DNA from: Pseudomonas endophytica
GTDB lineage: Bacteria > Pseudomonadota > Gammaproteobacteria > Pseudomonadales > Pseudomonadaceae
Direction of reading: 5' to 3'
DNA: 64,000 bases
Assembly: GCF_001411475.1 (NCBI RefSeq)
Contig: NZ_LLWH01000024.1
Coordinates: 1-64,000 of the forward strand
Of the stretch, positions 49,244 through 59,118 are shown piece by piece; position 1 is the stretch's first letter; the number at the start of each line of letters is the position of its first letter. Both the position numbers and the translations under genes were made by a program. The notes beneath the pieces were generated by a model. The model had not been told where the DNA came from and made no database searches. It was given only the letters and a program-made list of their open reading frames with translations.

Positions 49244-50224
49244 CTAATTATCCAAAGACGGGAAGTCTGACGCCGGCGTTAACACCTGCCAGTCGCGCAC
49301 TGGACGACCTGCCTTCTCAGCGCAGCGCAATACTTGCTCGCGCCAGTCTTGCATGCTGACTTTTGCCAAGTTGTTACAGCAGATCAGCACCCCATCCTGT
49401 GCCGTGGTGAGTACCGCAGGCTTGAGCAGGCTTTGATAGTCGCGCAGCAGATCGACCGTACCGAAAGCGCTCTTTGCCCATGCTGGGGGGTCAAGCAGCA
49501 CTAGGTCGTACTCACGCTGGTCGAGGCGCGGATAGGCGGGTAGTTTGTGACGCCGTTGAATGATCGGTAGCCCAGCTAACTGGCGGATCGCGGCGAAGTA
49601 GTCGGACTGAATAAACTTCATTTTTTTCAATTCTGGATTCAATTGACCATTTTCACGGCCAACTGCCAGATTGCCCTCGGCAAAGTCCACGTTGCACACT
49701 TCACTGGCGCCGCCAGCTGCCGCGCTCAGGCCCACTCCACAGGTGTAAGCAAAGAGGTTAAGAACACGTTTGCCTGTACTGTGCTGTTTGACCCAGCCGC
49801 GCGCGTTGCGTAAGTCGAGAAACAGCAGCGGATCTTGACCGGCATGCCGCCCACGCACGCGATATTTCAGCCCCCATTCGTGACCAACCATGTCCGCCAG
49901 CGCGGCGTCTTCAGCACGGTACACCGTGTCTTCGCGATCAATACGAGAGTTACCTTGGGAGCGATCGTTGTAGACGAGCAATAACTCGAGCCCCAAATGC
50001 TGGTTAACCGTGTCATGCAGTTGCAGTAGATCATCGCGATCAAGACGCTGATGGAAGCTTTGAACCAACAGTTGCGGGCCGTAGCGGTCGATGGTCAAAC
50101 CGCTAGCACCTTCTTGGCTGCCATGGAACAAGCGATAGCAGTCAGTCCCCTGAGCCTGAAGCTCGGCCAATAAATCGTGACGGTTATCGAGGGCGGCGCG
50201 CAGCGCCTGATTCAAGGAGGACAT
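49244..50224 (-). CDS. Class I SAM-dependent rRNA methyltransferase (RlmI-like)
   Basis: It has 326 residues. An N-terminal segment resembles the RlmI/RlmK substrate region (GASGLTIDRYGPQLLVQ). The methyltransferase domain follows: RVLNLFAYTCGVGLSAAAGGASEVCNVDFA (SAM binding), FIQSDYFAAIR and catalytic-type DLVLLDPPAWAKSAFGTVDLLRDYQSLLKPA. The NLFAYT/LDPPxF pattern is shared with 23S rRNA m5C methyltransferase RlmI; it lacks the N-terminal PUA domain of RlmI, so the exact target is uncertain. Confidence 0.85.
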   Translation of the reverse strand: MSSLNQALRAALDNRHDLLAELQAQGTDCYRLFHGSQEGASGLTIDRYGPQLLVQSFHQRLDRDDLLQLHDTVNQHLGLELLLVYNDRSQGNSRIDREDTVYRAEDAALADMVGHEWGLKYRVRGRHAGQDPLLFLDLRNARGWVKQHSTGKRVLNLFAYTCGVGLSAAAGGASEVCNVDFAEGNLAVGRENGQLNPELKKMKFIQSDYFAAIRQLAGLPIIQRRHKLPAYPRLDQREYDLVLLDPPAWAKSAFGTVDLLRDYQSLLKPAVLTTAQDGVLICCNNLAKVSMQDWREQVLRCAEKAGRPVRDWQVLTPASDFPSLDN

Positions 50225-50298
50225 ACGATGCGCCTTGGGGGACTGATAAGGCGCGGCATTCTAACAGAATAGGGGCTGTCACCGCTGCCTGAGGCTAG

Positions 50299-51168
50299 TC
50301 ATTCAAGACCCATCCGCCGCCGGGCGCGTTGCACAGAACCGTTGCGCACGGCCCAGCGCAGAATTGGCGCGGTGCTGTTCACACACGAGCGCACTAGCTG
50401 TCGGGTAACAGGGCGTTGTTCAAGCGCTAATTGATCACTGGCCCAATCTGGCAGCAAATCAATCCCGGCCTGCATCATCAGCGCCCCAAACGGTTTGGCC
50501 AATACGCTGGGTGCGGGCGCATTCAATAACAGACGAATGACTTCGTGGCTACGCTCATCGCACAGCAATTGTGGGCGAATACGCTCGAGATAATCGGCGA
50601 CTTGCTGGCGCGAACGCGGCACGTGTATGGCGCCCAAGCGTTCAGCGACCAAAGCAATTTCATCGTAGTACCGGTCTTGATCTTCAGCGCTCAAGTGCGG
50701 ATTACGATAGCGAAGATGGGCGGCAAGAAAGTTGCTGACTTCCGCGACATGCACCCACGTGAGTAATTCAGGGTCACTGGCGGCATAAGGTCTGCCATCA
50801 AGCGACGTACCGATGACCTGCAAATGAATGGTGCGTACTTTGTCGATCAGCCAGTTCGCGTCTGCGGTGGAGCCAAACGTAGTACCGGAAATAAACTGCC
50901 CGGTACGGCGCAAACGGCCCAGCATGTCTTGGCGGAAATTGGAGTGATCCCACACCCCGGCCAATGCCAGCGGGTGTAAAGCTTGCAGCATTAGTGCGCT
51001 AATACCGCCAATCAGCATGCTGGTGAAGTCACCGTGTACGCGCCAACTAATGGAGTCCGGGCCAAACAATCCGGGGTCGCCTTTGGGGTTTTCAAGGTCA
51101 AGCCGCCCGAGCGAAAGCCCGGTCAGGCTCATGATCTGGCGTTCGATGGGGCGACGGATAAATTCCAT
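50299..51168 (-). CDS. Oxygenase MpaB family protein (DUF2236)
   Basis: This is a 289-residue protein of the family that includes fungal MpaB and the latex-clearing rubber oxygenase Lcp. Family marks are MLIGGISALMLQALHPLALAGVWDHS, FGSTADANWLIDKVRTIHLQVIG and the helix TWVHVAEVSNFLAAHLRY with the expected haem-ligand histidine. It has no signal peptide, unlike secreted Lcp. Substrate unknown; it is common in Pseudomonas beside pgi. It reads leftward from just downstream of pgi, separated by a strong hairpin. Confidence 0.85.
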   Translation of the reverse strand: MEFIRRPIERQIMSLTGLSLGRLDLENPKGDPGLFGPDSISWRVHGDFTSMLIGGISALMLQALHPLALAGVWDHSNFRQDMLGRLRRTGQFISGTTFGSTADANWLIDKVRTIHLQVIGTSLDGRPYAASDPELLTWVHVAEVSNFLAAHLRYRNPHLSAEDQDRYYDEIALVAERLGAIHVPRSRQQVADYLERIRPQLLCDERSHEVIRLLLNAPAPSVLAKPFGALMMQAGIDLLPDWASDQLALEQRPVTRQLVRSCVNSTAPILRWAVRNGSVQRARRRMGLE

Positions 51169-51181
51169 TGGGCCTCGGTTG

Positions 51182-51209
51182 AGCCAGCCAGTCGGGGGAC
51201 TGGCTGGCT
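51182..51209 (-). terminator. Strong hairpin downstream of pgi
   Basis: AGCCAGCCAGTC (51182-51193) pairs with GACTGGCTGGCT (51198-51209) around a GGGG loop. There is no T run; it could terminate pgi or limit read-through into the MpaB-like gene. Confidence 0.65.
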
Positions 51210-51214
51210 ATCAA

Positions 51215-52879
51215 TCAACCGCGATGACGGCCGCGGAAGTAGTTGATCAGACCTTGAGTCGATGCGTCTTCGGCAGGCTCTTCGAGATTGCCGGTCAGAC
51301 GATTGTAAACGCCCTTGCCAAGCTCTTTGCCCAACTCTACGCCCCATTGGTCGAACGCGTTAATGCCCCAGATCACGCTTTGTACGAAGACTTTATGCTC
51401 GTACAGCGCGACCAGTGCGCCTAAGCGGCGCGGGCTGATGCGTTCAACCACCAAGGTGTTGCTCGGACGGTTGCCCGGGATCACTTTATGAGGCGCAAGC
51501 TTTTGCACCTCTTCTTCGCTCAAGCCTTTATCGCGTAATTCTGCTTCGGCTTCTTCGCGGGTTTTACCCAGCATCAATGCCTGGCTCTGCGATAAGCAGT
51601 TGGCGTACAACCATTGATGGTGATCAGACACCGGGTTGAAGCTGACAATCGGCACAATGAAATCAGCCGGAATCAGCAGCGTGCCTTGATGCAGCAACTG
51701 GTGATAGGCGTGCTGACCGTTGCAACCTACGCCGCCCCAAATGACCGGGCCTGTATCGGTCGAGACGGGCGTGCCGTCCTGACGAACGCTCTTGCCATTG
51801 GATTCCATGTCCAACTGTTGCAAGTGCTTAGTGATGTTGCGCAGGTAATGGTCGTACGGCAGGATCGCGTGGCTTTGCGAGCCCCAGAAATTGCCATACC
51901 AAACGCCTAGCGCGGCCATCAACACCGGCATGTTCTGTTCGAACGGTGCGTTTTGGAAGTGCTGGTCCATGGTGTAGGCGCCGGACAGCAGCTCTTTGAA
52001 GTTGGACATCCCGATCGCCAGGGCAATCGGCAAGCCAATCGCCGACCACAGCGAGTAACGACCGCCGACCCAGTCCCACATCGGGAAGATGTTTTCTTCA
52101 CGAATCCCGAACGCTACTGCCGCTGCATTGTTACTCGATACCGCAATAAAGTGGCGATGCAGTTCCGCTTCAGAGCCGCCCTGAGCCAAGTACCAAGCCC
52201 GCGCAGCTTGCGCGTTTTTCAGGGTTTCGAGGGTGTTAAAGGATTTCGATGAAACGATGAACAGCGTGGTTTCTGCTCTAAGCTTTGCGGTCAACTCGTG
52301 GAATTCACTGCCGTCGATGTTCGCCAAGTAGTGGCAGCGCACGCCTTTTTGGGCGTAGGACAGCAGCGCTTCGGACACCAGCTCCGGGCCGAGGAATGAG
52401 CCACCGATGCCTATGTTTACCACGTCGGTAATGGGCTTTTCGGTGTAACCGCGCCACAGACCGTCGTGAATACGACCGACCAGTTCGGTCATTTGATTCA
52501 GGACTTTGTGTACTTGCGGCATGATATTTACGCCGCTCACCGACAGTTTGTCTGCCACTGGACGGCGTAAAGCAGTGTGCAGAGCAGGACGGCCTTCGGA
52601 GGCGTTGACGATGTCGCCCTCGAACAGCGCTTTAATCGCATTCTTAAGGTCAGCTTCGTTGGCCAGATTGACCAGCAGGCTACGGGTTTGGTCGGTGATC
52701 AGGTTTTTCGAATAGTCCAGAAACAACCCGCAGCTGCTGAGAGAGAAATCCTCAAAGCGTTTAGGGTTGCTGTTGAACGCATCACGCATGCTGAAATGTT
52801 GCATGTCGGCGCGGTGGAGTTTTAACGCTTGCCAAGCGGGCAGAGCGGTAACGTCATGAGGGGTGCGGTAGTACGCCAT
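51215..52879 (-). CDS. pgi: Glucose-6-phosphate isomerase
   Basis: Interconverts glucose and fructose 6-phosphates; in pseudomonads mostly anabolic and recycling. It has 554 residues. PGI signatures are [18 protein letters not shown] (about 152-169), [17 protein letters not shown] (about 270-286) and the C-terminal [17 protein letters not shown] with the conserved Gln and a nearby Lys. Length matches the E. coli enzyme. It stands alone between an unrelated gene and the panCB pair. Confidence 0.98.
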   Translation of the reverse strand: MAYYRTPHDVTALPAWQALKLHRADMQHFSMRDAFNSNPKRFEDFSLSSCGLFLDYSKNLITDQTRSLLVNLANEADLKNAIKALFEGDIVNASEGRPALHTALRRPVADKLSVSGVNIMPQVHKVLNQMTELVGRIHDGLWRGYTEKPITDVVNIGIGGSFLGPELVSEALLSYAQKGVRCHYLANIDGSEFHELTAKLRAETTLFIVSSKSFNTLETLKNAQAARAWYLAQGGSEAELHRHFIAVSSNNAAAVAFGIREENIFPMWDWVGGRYSLWSAIGLPIALAIGMSNFKELLSGAYTMDQHFQNAPFEQNMPVLMAALGVWYGNFWGSQSHAILPYDHYLRNITKHLQQLDMESNGKSVRQDGTPVSTDTGPVIWGGVGCNGQHAYHQLLHQGTLLIPADFIVPIVSFNPVSDHHQWLYANCLSQSQALMLGKTREEAEAELRDKGLSEEEVQKLAPHKVIPGNRPSNTLVVERISPRRLGALVALYEHKVFVQSVIWGINAFDQWGVELGKELGKGVYNRLTGNLEEPAEDASTQGLINYFRGRHRG

Positions 52880-53103
52880 CGCTGCGAATATCCTTTTGCT
52901 TAAACTGCCTTTTGGACACGGAAAACACCGAAACCTTCGCTCTAGGCTGAAGATTTCGGCCGGTCTAATCTGCGCTTCATTCAGAAGCAGGGCGATTACA
53001 TTAACCCTCGAGCCTACTTCTGTCTCGGCTTTGTCTGACGTAACTGTGTAACTTTTGTCACGAGCATGTTACTCGCGTACTACACAGTGTTCAGTGCTGT
53101 GAG

Positions 53104-53135
53104 AACGGTTAGGCAGCAGATCTGCTGTTCCGTGC
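53104..53135 (-). terminator. Hairpin downstream of panC
   Basis: CAGCAGATCTGCTG palindrome (53113-53126), extended by ACGG/CCGT, 20-40 bp after the panC stop. The rest of the 272-bp gap to pgi (52880-53151) holds the pgi promoter region, with nothing else recognised. Confidence 0.55.
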
Positions 53136-53151
53136 AGTCTACTTCTAAAAA

Positions 53152-54006
53152 TTAACTGTCGAGGCCCATGTGTAGATTGTCGATCAGCCGGGTTGAACCC
53201 ATGAATGCCGCCACCAGAATCACAATGTCACGATCCTCAGCGGTCGCTGGCAACAAGGTCTGCGCATGACGGATTTCTAGGTAGTCGGGGCGAAAGCCTT
53301 CAGCTTTTATACTCGCCAAATGCTGGCGAGCCAGCTCTGGGTAATCGCGCTCACCGTCTTTAATAGCCTTAGCGATTTGGCCCAGGTGGCGATACAACGC
53401 GGGGGCTACTTGGCGTTGTTCGTCAGTCAAATAACCATTGCGTGAGGATAAGGCCAAACCATCGTCGGCACGCACCGTAGGTTCGCCAATAATTTGCACC
53501 GGTATGTTCAGGTCACTGACCATGGCGCGGATAACGGCCAGTTGTTGGTAGTCTTTTTGCCCAAAGATAGCCAGGTCAGGTTGAACCATATTGAAGAGCT
53601 TGCTGACCACGGTTGTGACACCGTCAAAATGCCCCGGGCGACGGCTGCCGCATAGCTCATTGCTTAATTGCGCAGCGGTCACGCGGGTCAGTCCCGTCAT
53701 ACCGTGGGGGTACATTTCTTCAACTGCCGGGGCAAACAGCAGATTGCAGCCTGCTTGCAAGAGTGTTTCTTGGTCTGCCGCGAGGGTACGAGGGTAAGTA
53801 TCCAGATCTTCGTTGGCGCCGAACTGTAACGGGTTGACGAAAATACTCGCCACCACAAAATCTGCTTGCTGAGCGGCGGTGGTCACCAATGCCGCGTGGC
53901 CACTGTGCAGGTTGCCCATAGTAGGGACCAAGCCGATTTGTTTACCTTCGCTGCGGGCGCGAGCTACGGCAGCGCGCAATTCGCGAACGGTTTTGACTGT
54001 GTTCAT
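53152..54006 (-). CDS. panC: Pantothenate synthetase
   Basis: Condenses pantoate and beta-alanine with ATP, the last step of pantothenate synthesis. It has 284 residues. Nucleotidyl transferase motifs are [12 protein letters not shown] (HxGH-type), [27 protein letters not shown] with the KMSKS-like SSRN, and [15 protein letters not shown]. Its start overlaps the panB stop by 4 bp. Confidence 0.98.
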   Translation of the reverse strand: MNTVKTVRELRAAVARARSEGKQIGLVPTMGNLHSGHAALVTTAAQQADFVVASIFVNPLQFGANEDLDTYPRTLAADQETLLQAGCNLLFAPAVEEMYPHGMTGLTRVTAAQLSNELCGSRRPGHFDGVTTVVSKLFNMVQPDLAIFGQKDYQQLAVIRAMVSDLNIPVQIIGEPTVRADDGLALSSRNGYLTDEQRQVAPALYRHLGQIAKAIKDGERDYPELARQHLASIKAEGFRPDYLEIRHAQTLLPATAEDRDIVILVAAFMGSTRLIDNLHMGLDS

Positions 54007-54803
54007 GCAGAGAATCCGTGTTCGATGCCAGGAAAGCTGACGGCTTTGACTTCAGCTACGTAAGCGCTGAGTGCCGATTGAATGTCGGGTTGGCCGGTCA
54101 TGAAGTTCTTCACGAACTTGGGTACGCGCCCGGTCAGGGACAGGCCGAGCATGTCGTGCAATACCAACACTTGGCCATCAGTGTCGCTGCCCGCGCCAAT
54201 GCCGATCACTGGGATTTTGACCGCGCTGGTGATTTCCTTGGCTAGCTCGCTAGGAACGCATTCAAGTAGCAACATGGCAGCGCCAGCTTGTTCCAGAGCA
54301 ATCGCGTCGGCGCGCATTTGGCGGGCCTGGTTTTCGTTGCGGCCTTGGACTTTGTAGCCACCCAACACGTTGACTGTTTGCGGGGTCAGGCCCATGTGGG
54401 CGCAGACTGGAATGCCGCGCTCGGTCAGCAAACGAATCGACTCCGCGAGCCAGACTGCGCCTTCAACTTTGATCATGTGCGCACCTGCTTGCATAAGCTG
54501 AGCGCTGTTGTTCAATGTTTGTTCAATCGTCGCGTTGGCCATGAATGGGAGGTCCGCGAGAATTAAGGCGTCTTGGTTGCCACGTTTGACGCAGGCCACG
54601 TGGTACGCCATGTCTGCGGTAGTGACTGGCAGTGTGCTGTCATGCCCTTGCAGGACCATGCCCAAAGAATCGCCAACCAGTAACACTTCCACACCAGCTT
54701 GATTACAGACGTGGGAAAAGGTGGCGTCATAGCACGTCAGCATGGTGATTTTTTCACCTTTTTGCTTAAGGCTTTGCAGGGTGGTCAGGGTGATAGCCGG
54801 CAT
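54003..54803 (-). CDS. panB: 3-Methyl-2-oxobutanoate hydroxymethyltransferase
   Basis: First committed step of pantothenate synthesis, making ketopantoate from ketoisovalerate and methylene-THF. It has 266 residues. Signatures are [35 protein letters not shown] (metal-binding Asp), [31 protein letters not shown] with catalytic Glu, and [20 protein letters not shown]. It is translationally coupled to panC; panD is not in this window. Confidence 0.98.
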   Translation of the reverse strand: MPAITLTTLQSLKQKGEKITMLTCYDATFSHVCNQAGVEVLLVGDSLGMVLQGHDSTLPVTTADMAYHVACVKRGNQDALILADLPFMANATIEQTLNNSAQLMQAGAHMIKVEGAVWLAESIRLLTERGIPVCAHMGLTPQTVNVLGGYKVQGRNENQARQMRADAIALEQAGAAMLLLECVPSELAKEITSAVKIPVIGIGAGSDTDGQVLVLHDMLGLSLTGRVPKFVKNFMTGQPDIQSALSAYVAEVKAVSFPGIEHGFSA

Positions 54804-55009
54804 GAAAAAGGATCCTCGTCAGGCAGTGTGATAACCACTGCGTGTCACGCACGTGATTCATCGTTTAAGTAGGCACACCTGTTATGGACGGTGCTTTTAA
54901 CGCCTGCTTTTCACATTGCGCCGCCAAACGGACGGCAGCGGGATGCCTATAGTCGTGACGAGGACACTGGAAGTCAATTAGAGGTGTTACCGCTGGGGTG
55001 TTACCGCCG

Positions 55010-55513
55010 TTATTGATTCGTTTCAGCGGATGGCACAAGACGTTCTAGGCCGACAAACGGGCAGTCTGCCAGTAGTTGCTCAAGGCGGCGACCATCGGCG
55101 AATTTCAACGAGGCAGGTGCCAGCTCGGCCAACGGATACAGAACGAAAGGGCGCGCGTGCATATGGTAGTGCGGGACTTTCAGGCGAGGCTCGTCGATCA
55201 GTTGGTCGCCGAAAAGCAAGATGTCTAGATCCAGTGTGCGCGGCCCCCAACGTTCGTGGCGTTCGCGGCCTTGATCCTGCTCAATGGCTTGCAACGCATC
55301 GAGCAGGGCCAGAGGTGCAAGTGCGCTGTCGATAGCCGCCACGGCGTTGGTATAACGCGGTTGACCGGGCAACAACGAGTCGCTTTGATAGAACGCCGAA
55401 ACCCCGACCAAACGAGAGTTCGGCAATTGAGCAAGCGCCTGGACAGCGCTGCGCAATTGGTCTGCGGGGGCAGCCAAATTGCTGCCCATGCCGATGTAAA
55501 TACGTTCCATCAC
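55010..55513 (-). CDS. folK: 2-Amino-4-hydroxy-6-hydroxymethyldihydropteridine pyrophosphokinase
   Basis: Transfers pyrophosphate from ATP to the pterin in folate synthesis, just before FolP (32520-33371). It has 167 residues. HPPK motifs are IYIGMGSNLAAPADQLRSAVQAL, FYQSDSLLPGQPRYTNAVAAI, ERWGPRTLDLDILLFGD (metal-binding Asps) and VPHYHMHARPFVLYPL. It begins immediately after pcnB (zero-base gap), the usual Pseudomonas pair. Confidence 0.97.
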   Translation of the reverse strand: MMERIYIGMGSNLAAPADQLRSAVQALAQLPNSRLVGVSAFYQSDSLLPGQPRYTNAVAAIDSALAPLALLDALQAIEQDQGRERHERWGPRTLDLDILLFGDQLIDEPRLKVPHYHMHARPFVLYPLAELAPASLKFADGRRLEQLLADCPFVGLERLVPSAETNQ

Positions 55514-56917
55514 TTACTCTTCCGCGCCCGCACTGCGTTTGCGCTTGCTACTGCTGGTGCGGCGGCGTTTACGCGGGGCAGGGCCAGTGCCATCTTCCTT
55601 AGCAGTGCTTAGCTCGCGGATCATCTCGCGGCGGCCACTGTCGTTGGCATCCTGATAATCGGTCCACCACTCGCCCAAACCGTGGGTCTGTTCACCTGCA
55701 CTCTCACGCAACAGCAAGAAATCATAGCCCGCGCGAAAGCGCGGATTATCGAGCAGCGCATCTGCCCGTTTACCGCTACGACGCGGTAGACGTTCTTGCA
55801 TGTCCCAAATCTCGCGGATAGGCATTGTGAAACGCTTAGGAATTGCAATCCGCGTGCACTGCTCGGCGATCAGGTCATGTGCGGCTTCCTGCATAGCAGG
55901 GATGGCTGGCATGCCGCGATCTTGCAAATGCAGGACACGGATTGGCAGGGCTGGCCACAACAAGGCGGCGAACAGGAAGGCCGGGGTAACGGGTTTGCCC
56001 TGTTTGATCCGCAAATCTGTGTTGCGCAACGCTTCACTGATCAGGGTGTGGGTGTAGGTTGGATTGTGCTCCAGCGCTTGGGCGCTGGCCGGGAACAGTT
56101 GATCAAACAATTCAAGATCAACCAGCATCTCAAAGGTGTCAGCCGCGTTGCCAGAAAGGAACAGCTTCAGAACTTCTTCGAAGAGCCGCGCAGACGGAAT
56201 CTCACGCAGCATCGGCGCCAAGGCGCGGATGGGGGTTGCCGTATGTTTTTCGATGCCAAAGTCGAGCTTGGCAGCGAAACGCACAGCACGCAGCATGCGC
56301 ACCGGATCTTCTTGGTAGCGCTGTTGCGGATCACCGATAAGGCGAATCAGTCGGTTACGAATGTCATGTACGCCGTTGGCGTAATCGAGAATCCGCTCGC
56401 TAACTGGGTCGTAATACAGGGCATTAATCGTGAAGTCACGACGCTGGGCGTCTTCTTCAAGGGTGCCATACACGTTGTCGCGCAAAATGCGCCCGCTTTC
56501 GTTACGCGAGGATTGGTTGCTGTCTTCCTCTTCGTCGTTTTGCGGGTGATTGGCACGGAAGGTTGCGACTTCGATGATTTCGCGACCAAAGTGGATATGA
56601 ACCAACTTGAACCGTCGGCCAATGATTCGGGCATTGCGGAACTCTGCACGCACCTGTTCAGGCGTGGCGCTGGTGGCAACGTCGAAGTCTTTAGGCGTGA
56701 TGTTGAGCAGCATGTCGCGTACGCAACCGCCGACCAGATAAGCCTGGTAACCAGCGTTTTGCAGGCGCTCGACAATATTGACGGCGTAACGACTGAATTG
56801 GGCGCGTTGCAGCGAGTGTTGGCTGCTGTTAAGCACTTCAGGGGTGCTACGCAGTTGTTGCGTACGACGCTTGGGGGGACGGAGTGACTGGAACAGCTTC
56901 TTCAGCATGGGATGCAC
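55514..56917 (-). CDS. pcnB: Poly(A) polymerase I
   Basis: Adds poly(A) tails that promote RNA decay. It has 467 residues. Nucleotidyltransferase motif AYLVGGCVRDMLLNITPKDFDVATSATPEQVR holds the catalytic Asp pair, with RRDFTINALYYD and RMLRAVRFAAKLDFGI following. The N-terminal extension is basic and the C-terminus is rich in Arg, Lys and Ser (PRKRRRTSSSKRKRSAGAEE), the RNA-binding tail that separates it from CCA-adding enzymes. crcZ lies directly upstream. Confidence 0.97.
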   Translation of the reverse strand: MHPMLKKLFQSLRPPKRRTQQLRSTPEVLNSSQHSLQRAQFSRYAVNIVERLQNAGYQAYLVGGCVRDMLLNITPKDFDVATSATPEQVRAEFRNARIIGRRFKLVHIHFGREIIEVATFRANHPQNDEEEDSNQSSRNESGRILRDNVYGTLEEDAQRRDFTINALYYDPVSERILDYANGVHDIRNRLIRLIGDPQQRYQEDPVRMLRAVRFAAKLDFGIEKHTATPIRALAPMLREIPSARLFEEVLKLFLSGNAADTFEMLVDLELFDQLFPASAQALEHNPTYTHTLISEALRNTDLRIKQGKPVTPAFLFAALLWPALPIRVLHLQDRGMPAIPAMQEAAHDLIAEQCTRIAIPKRFTMPIREIWDMQERLPRRSGKRADALLDNPRFRAGYDFLLLRESAGEQTHGLGEWWTDYQDANDSGRREMIRELSTAKEDGTGPAPRKRRRTSSSKRKRSAGAEE

Positions 56918-57104
56918 TGTTTGAAGGAATGTTCGGCCAAACCGAAGAATGACCGCATGATGGGCGGGGATTCTAGCATTTAGTCAGGGGATGGTGTAGG
57001 AAGCTGAGCCGCTCTTGCGAGCGAAGCTACAAGCGGCAAGCTAAAAAAGCTGCAAGAGGGCTGAGGTAGAGCGTGTTGGCGGGTTTTGCTGAATCGCAGT
57101 AAGC

Positions 57105-57472
57105 ACAAGGGGAGCCGAAGCTCCCCCAGAATTAGTTGCATGCTCTATTTTTATTATGATTTGCGGGCTTTTTGTTTTTGTTAAGTGCCCTGGTTACAAA
57201 GGTTTAGCCTGTGTAACCCTCTCAAATTGAGAGATAAGAGCAAACGGATTGCTTTGGTCGCTGTGTTGATGTGATCAATGATCCAACTAGTTCAGGCTCT
57301 GCTTTAAGTGCAGTTTTTGTTGTTCTCTGCCTAGTCGTGGGGCAAGCCCCATGTACAACGCCTCTCCAAAACAATCAGTTAGCTGCGCCTCCGCCGTGTT
57401 GTTCTTGTTATGCGTGAGCCGATACGTCTTATTTTTATTGTGTGTTGCTGTGCTTCTTATTGTTCTTGTACG
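57105..57472 (-). ncRNA. crcZ: CrcZ regulatory RNA
   Basis: The RNA sequesters the Hfq-Crc repression complex and so relieves carbon catabolite repression. The region between cbrB and pcnB holds no credible ORF. Read leftward it contains at least six A-rich AANAANAA-type Hfq-Crc target motifs (for example AACAATAA near 57457, AACAAGAA near 57405, AACAACAA near 57320, AACAAAAA near 57180, AATAAAAA near 57155). It ends in a GGGGAGC/GCTCCCC hairpin (57109-57127). A sigma54 promoter lies upstream. Position and composition match crcZ between cbrB and pcnB in P. aeruginosa and P. putida. Exact ends are estimated, about 365 nt. Confidence 0.9.
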
Positions 57473-57482
57473 AATACATATA

Positions 57483-57497
57483 GCAGGGGTCGTGCCA
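57483..57497 (-). promoter_or_regulatory. Sigma54 promoter of crcZ
   Basis: Read leftward, TGGCACGACCCCTGC has the -24 GG and -12 GC at the exact 10-bp spacing of the RpoN consensus TGGCACG-N4-TTGC. Transcription should start about 12 bp beyond, near 57471. Confidence 0.9.
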
Positions 57498-57559
57498 ACT
57501 TTTGTGAGGCCCAGCAAAATAGGGGGTTTTCAGGCTTTTCACTTTTTTGAAGACCAAAA

Positions 57560-57596
57560 AAAAGCCGGGGTTTCGTTACCGTAAACCCCGGCTTTT
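57560..57596 (-). terminator. cbrB terminator
   Basis: AAAAGCCGGGGTTT (57560-57573) and AAACCCCGGCTTTT (57583-57596) form a 14-bp stem with a T run on the minus strand (A tract 57556-57563). Its right end touches the first CbrB box. Confidence 0.95.
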
Positions 57597-57659
57597 GTTA
57601 CGTGAATCGACAGCGGTAACAGTTTTCTCGCGTTCTGACGTGTTACCTGAGGCGTTACC
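57596..57659. promoter_or_regulatory. Probable CbrB binding sites upstream of crcZ
   Basis: TGTTAC (57596-57601) and GTAACA (57616-57621) form the palindrome TGTTAC-N14-GTAACA. Further TGTTAC (57641-57646) and GTTACC (57654-57659) boxes follow. They sit about 100-160 bp upstream of the sigma54 promoter, the distance expected for an enhancer-binding protein, and match the site pattern reported for CbrB. Confidence 0.8.
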
Positions 57660-57662
57660 GAC

Positions 57663-59096
57663 TCAGTTTTCGCTGGCGACCCCGGTTTTTCTACGTGGGA
57701 TGCCCAACCGTTGGCGCCGTTCCCACAGACACTTGCGACTCACCCCGAGCTTGCGGGCCAATTCGGTCTCGGTCATGTGGTCTTGATGCTCTAGTACGAA
57801 GTGCTGGAAATAGTCTTCCAATGACAGGTCTTCAGTCGGGTCCAAGCTGGTGTTACCGCTGCTGATACTCTGCTGCGGAGCGAGGCCGATGAAGTCGTCT
57901 TGCAGGTCGCTTAGCTCAATGTCGATACCCAGGAGGTCAGCCGAGATCTCCGGGCTTTCGCACAAGATGACGGCGCGCTCTACAGCGTTCTCCAACTCAC
58001 GAACGTTACCTGGCCATGAGTATTGGCTGATCGCACGTTCTGCGTCGGGGGCGAACTTCAGATCGGTGCGGCCGATACGAGCGCTTTGGCGTGCCAAGAA
58101 GGCGCGGGCAATGTCATTGACGTCTGCGCCACGCTCGCGCAAGGCCGGTAGCTTGAGCGCGATGACGTGCAGACGGTAGTACAAGTCTTCGCGGAACTGT
58201 CCGACTTTGGCCAGATTTTTGAGGTCCCGGTGAGTCGCGGCGATCAGACGAACATCGACCTTTTGCGACTGCACCGAGCCCACACGGCGAATCTCGCCCT
58301 CTTGCAGTACGCGCAACAGTCGCGCTTGTGCTTCAAGTGGCAGTTCACCGATTTCATCGAGGAATAAAGTCCCGCCATCGGCCGCTTCAACCAAGCCTGC
58401 GCGCCCTGCGCTGGCGCCAGTAAATGCGCCTTTTTCGTGGCCGAACAGTTCAGACTCGATCAGAGACTCAGGAATAGCCGCACAGTTGACTGAAATCATC
58501 GGCGCTTTGGCGCGCTTGGACAGGTTGTGCAGCGCCCGAGCGACCAACTCTTTACCCGTACCGGACTCACCCTGAACCAACACATTTGAGTCGGTGGGGG
58601 CCACTTTCCGAATTTTGCTATACATATCGAGCATCGGTGGGCATGAACCGATGATGCCGATTTCGGCGTTGCTGTTGTCCACCGTGTTTTTGTCGGTGTT
58701 ACCTGGTTTGGAGGCCGGGCGATCGACAGCCGTACTTTGTAGGTTTTGACGATCGCGCAGAATGCGCGATACAGCTTGCAGCATTTCATCGTGATCAAAA
58801 GGTTTGGCGATGTAATCCACTGCGCCCATTTTCATTGAGTCAACGGCAGATCGCAGGCTCGCGTAGCTGGTCATGATCAGTACGGGCTTACCTTGTCCCA
58901 GCTTGATCAGCTCAGTACCTGGTGCCCCGGGCAGACGCAAGTCGCTGACAATTAAGTCGAACGAGGGGATGCTGAAACGCTCCTGCGCTTCCTGTACCGA
59001 GCCAGCTTCGCTGACCTGGTACTGATTACGCTCCAACAGACGGCGTAACGCGGAGCGGATGATAGTTTCGTCTTCGACGATCAAAATATGCGGCAT
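57663..59096 (-). CDS. cbrB: Sigma54-dependent response regulator CbrB
   Basis: NtrC-type activator of carbon and nitrogen source use, partner of CbrA and activator of crcZ. It has 477 residues. The receiver domain (1-120) has phospho-acceptor D52 in IVSDLRLPG. The AAA+ domain has Walker A GESGTGKE, the sigma54 loop GAFTGA, and [16 protein letters not shown]-terminal Fis-type helix-turn-helix follows ([19 protein letters not shown]). It lies 22 bp after cbrA. Confidence 0.97.
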   Translation of the reverse strand: MPHILIVEDETIIRSALRRLLERNQYQVSEAGSVQEAQERFSIPSFDLIVSDLRLPGAPGTELIKLGQGKPVLIMTSYASLRSAVDSMKMGAVDYIAKPFDHDEMLQAVSRILRDRQNLQSTAVDRPASKPGNTDKNTVDNSNAEIGIIGSCPPMLDMYSKIRKVAPTDSNVLVQGESGTGKELVARALHNLSKRAKAPMISVNCAAIPESLIESELFGHEKGAFTGASAGRAGLVEAADGGTLFLDEIGELPLEAQARLLRVLQEGEIRRVGSVQSQKVDVRLIAATHRDLKNLAKVGQFREDLYYRLHVIALKLPALRERGADVNDIARAFLARQSARIGRTDLKFAPDAERAISQYSWPGNVRELENAVERAVILCESPEISADLLGIDIELSDLQDDFIGLAPQQSISSGNTSLDPTEDLSLEDYFQHFVLEHQDHMTETELARKLGVSRKCLWERRQRLGIPRRKTGVASEN

Positions 59097-59118
59097 TGAT
59101 TCGGTTCTCTCGACGGTC

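Noticed and set aside
57287..57584. Short ORFs of 76-77 codons inside the cbrB-pcnB gap
   Set aside because: They coincide with the A-rich crcZ RNA and its promoter; low-complexity translations with no start signals.
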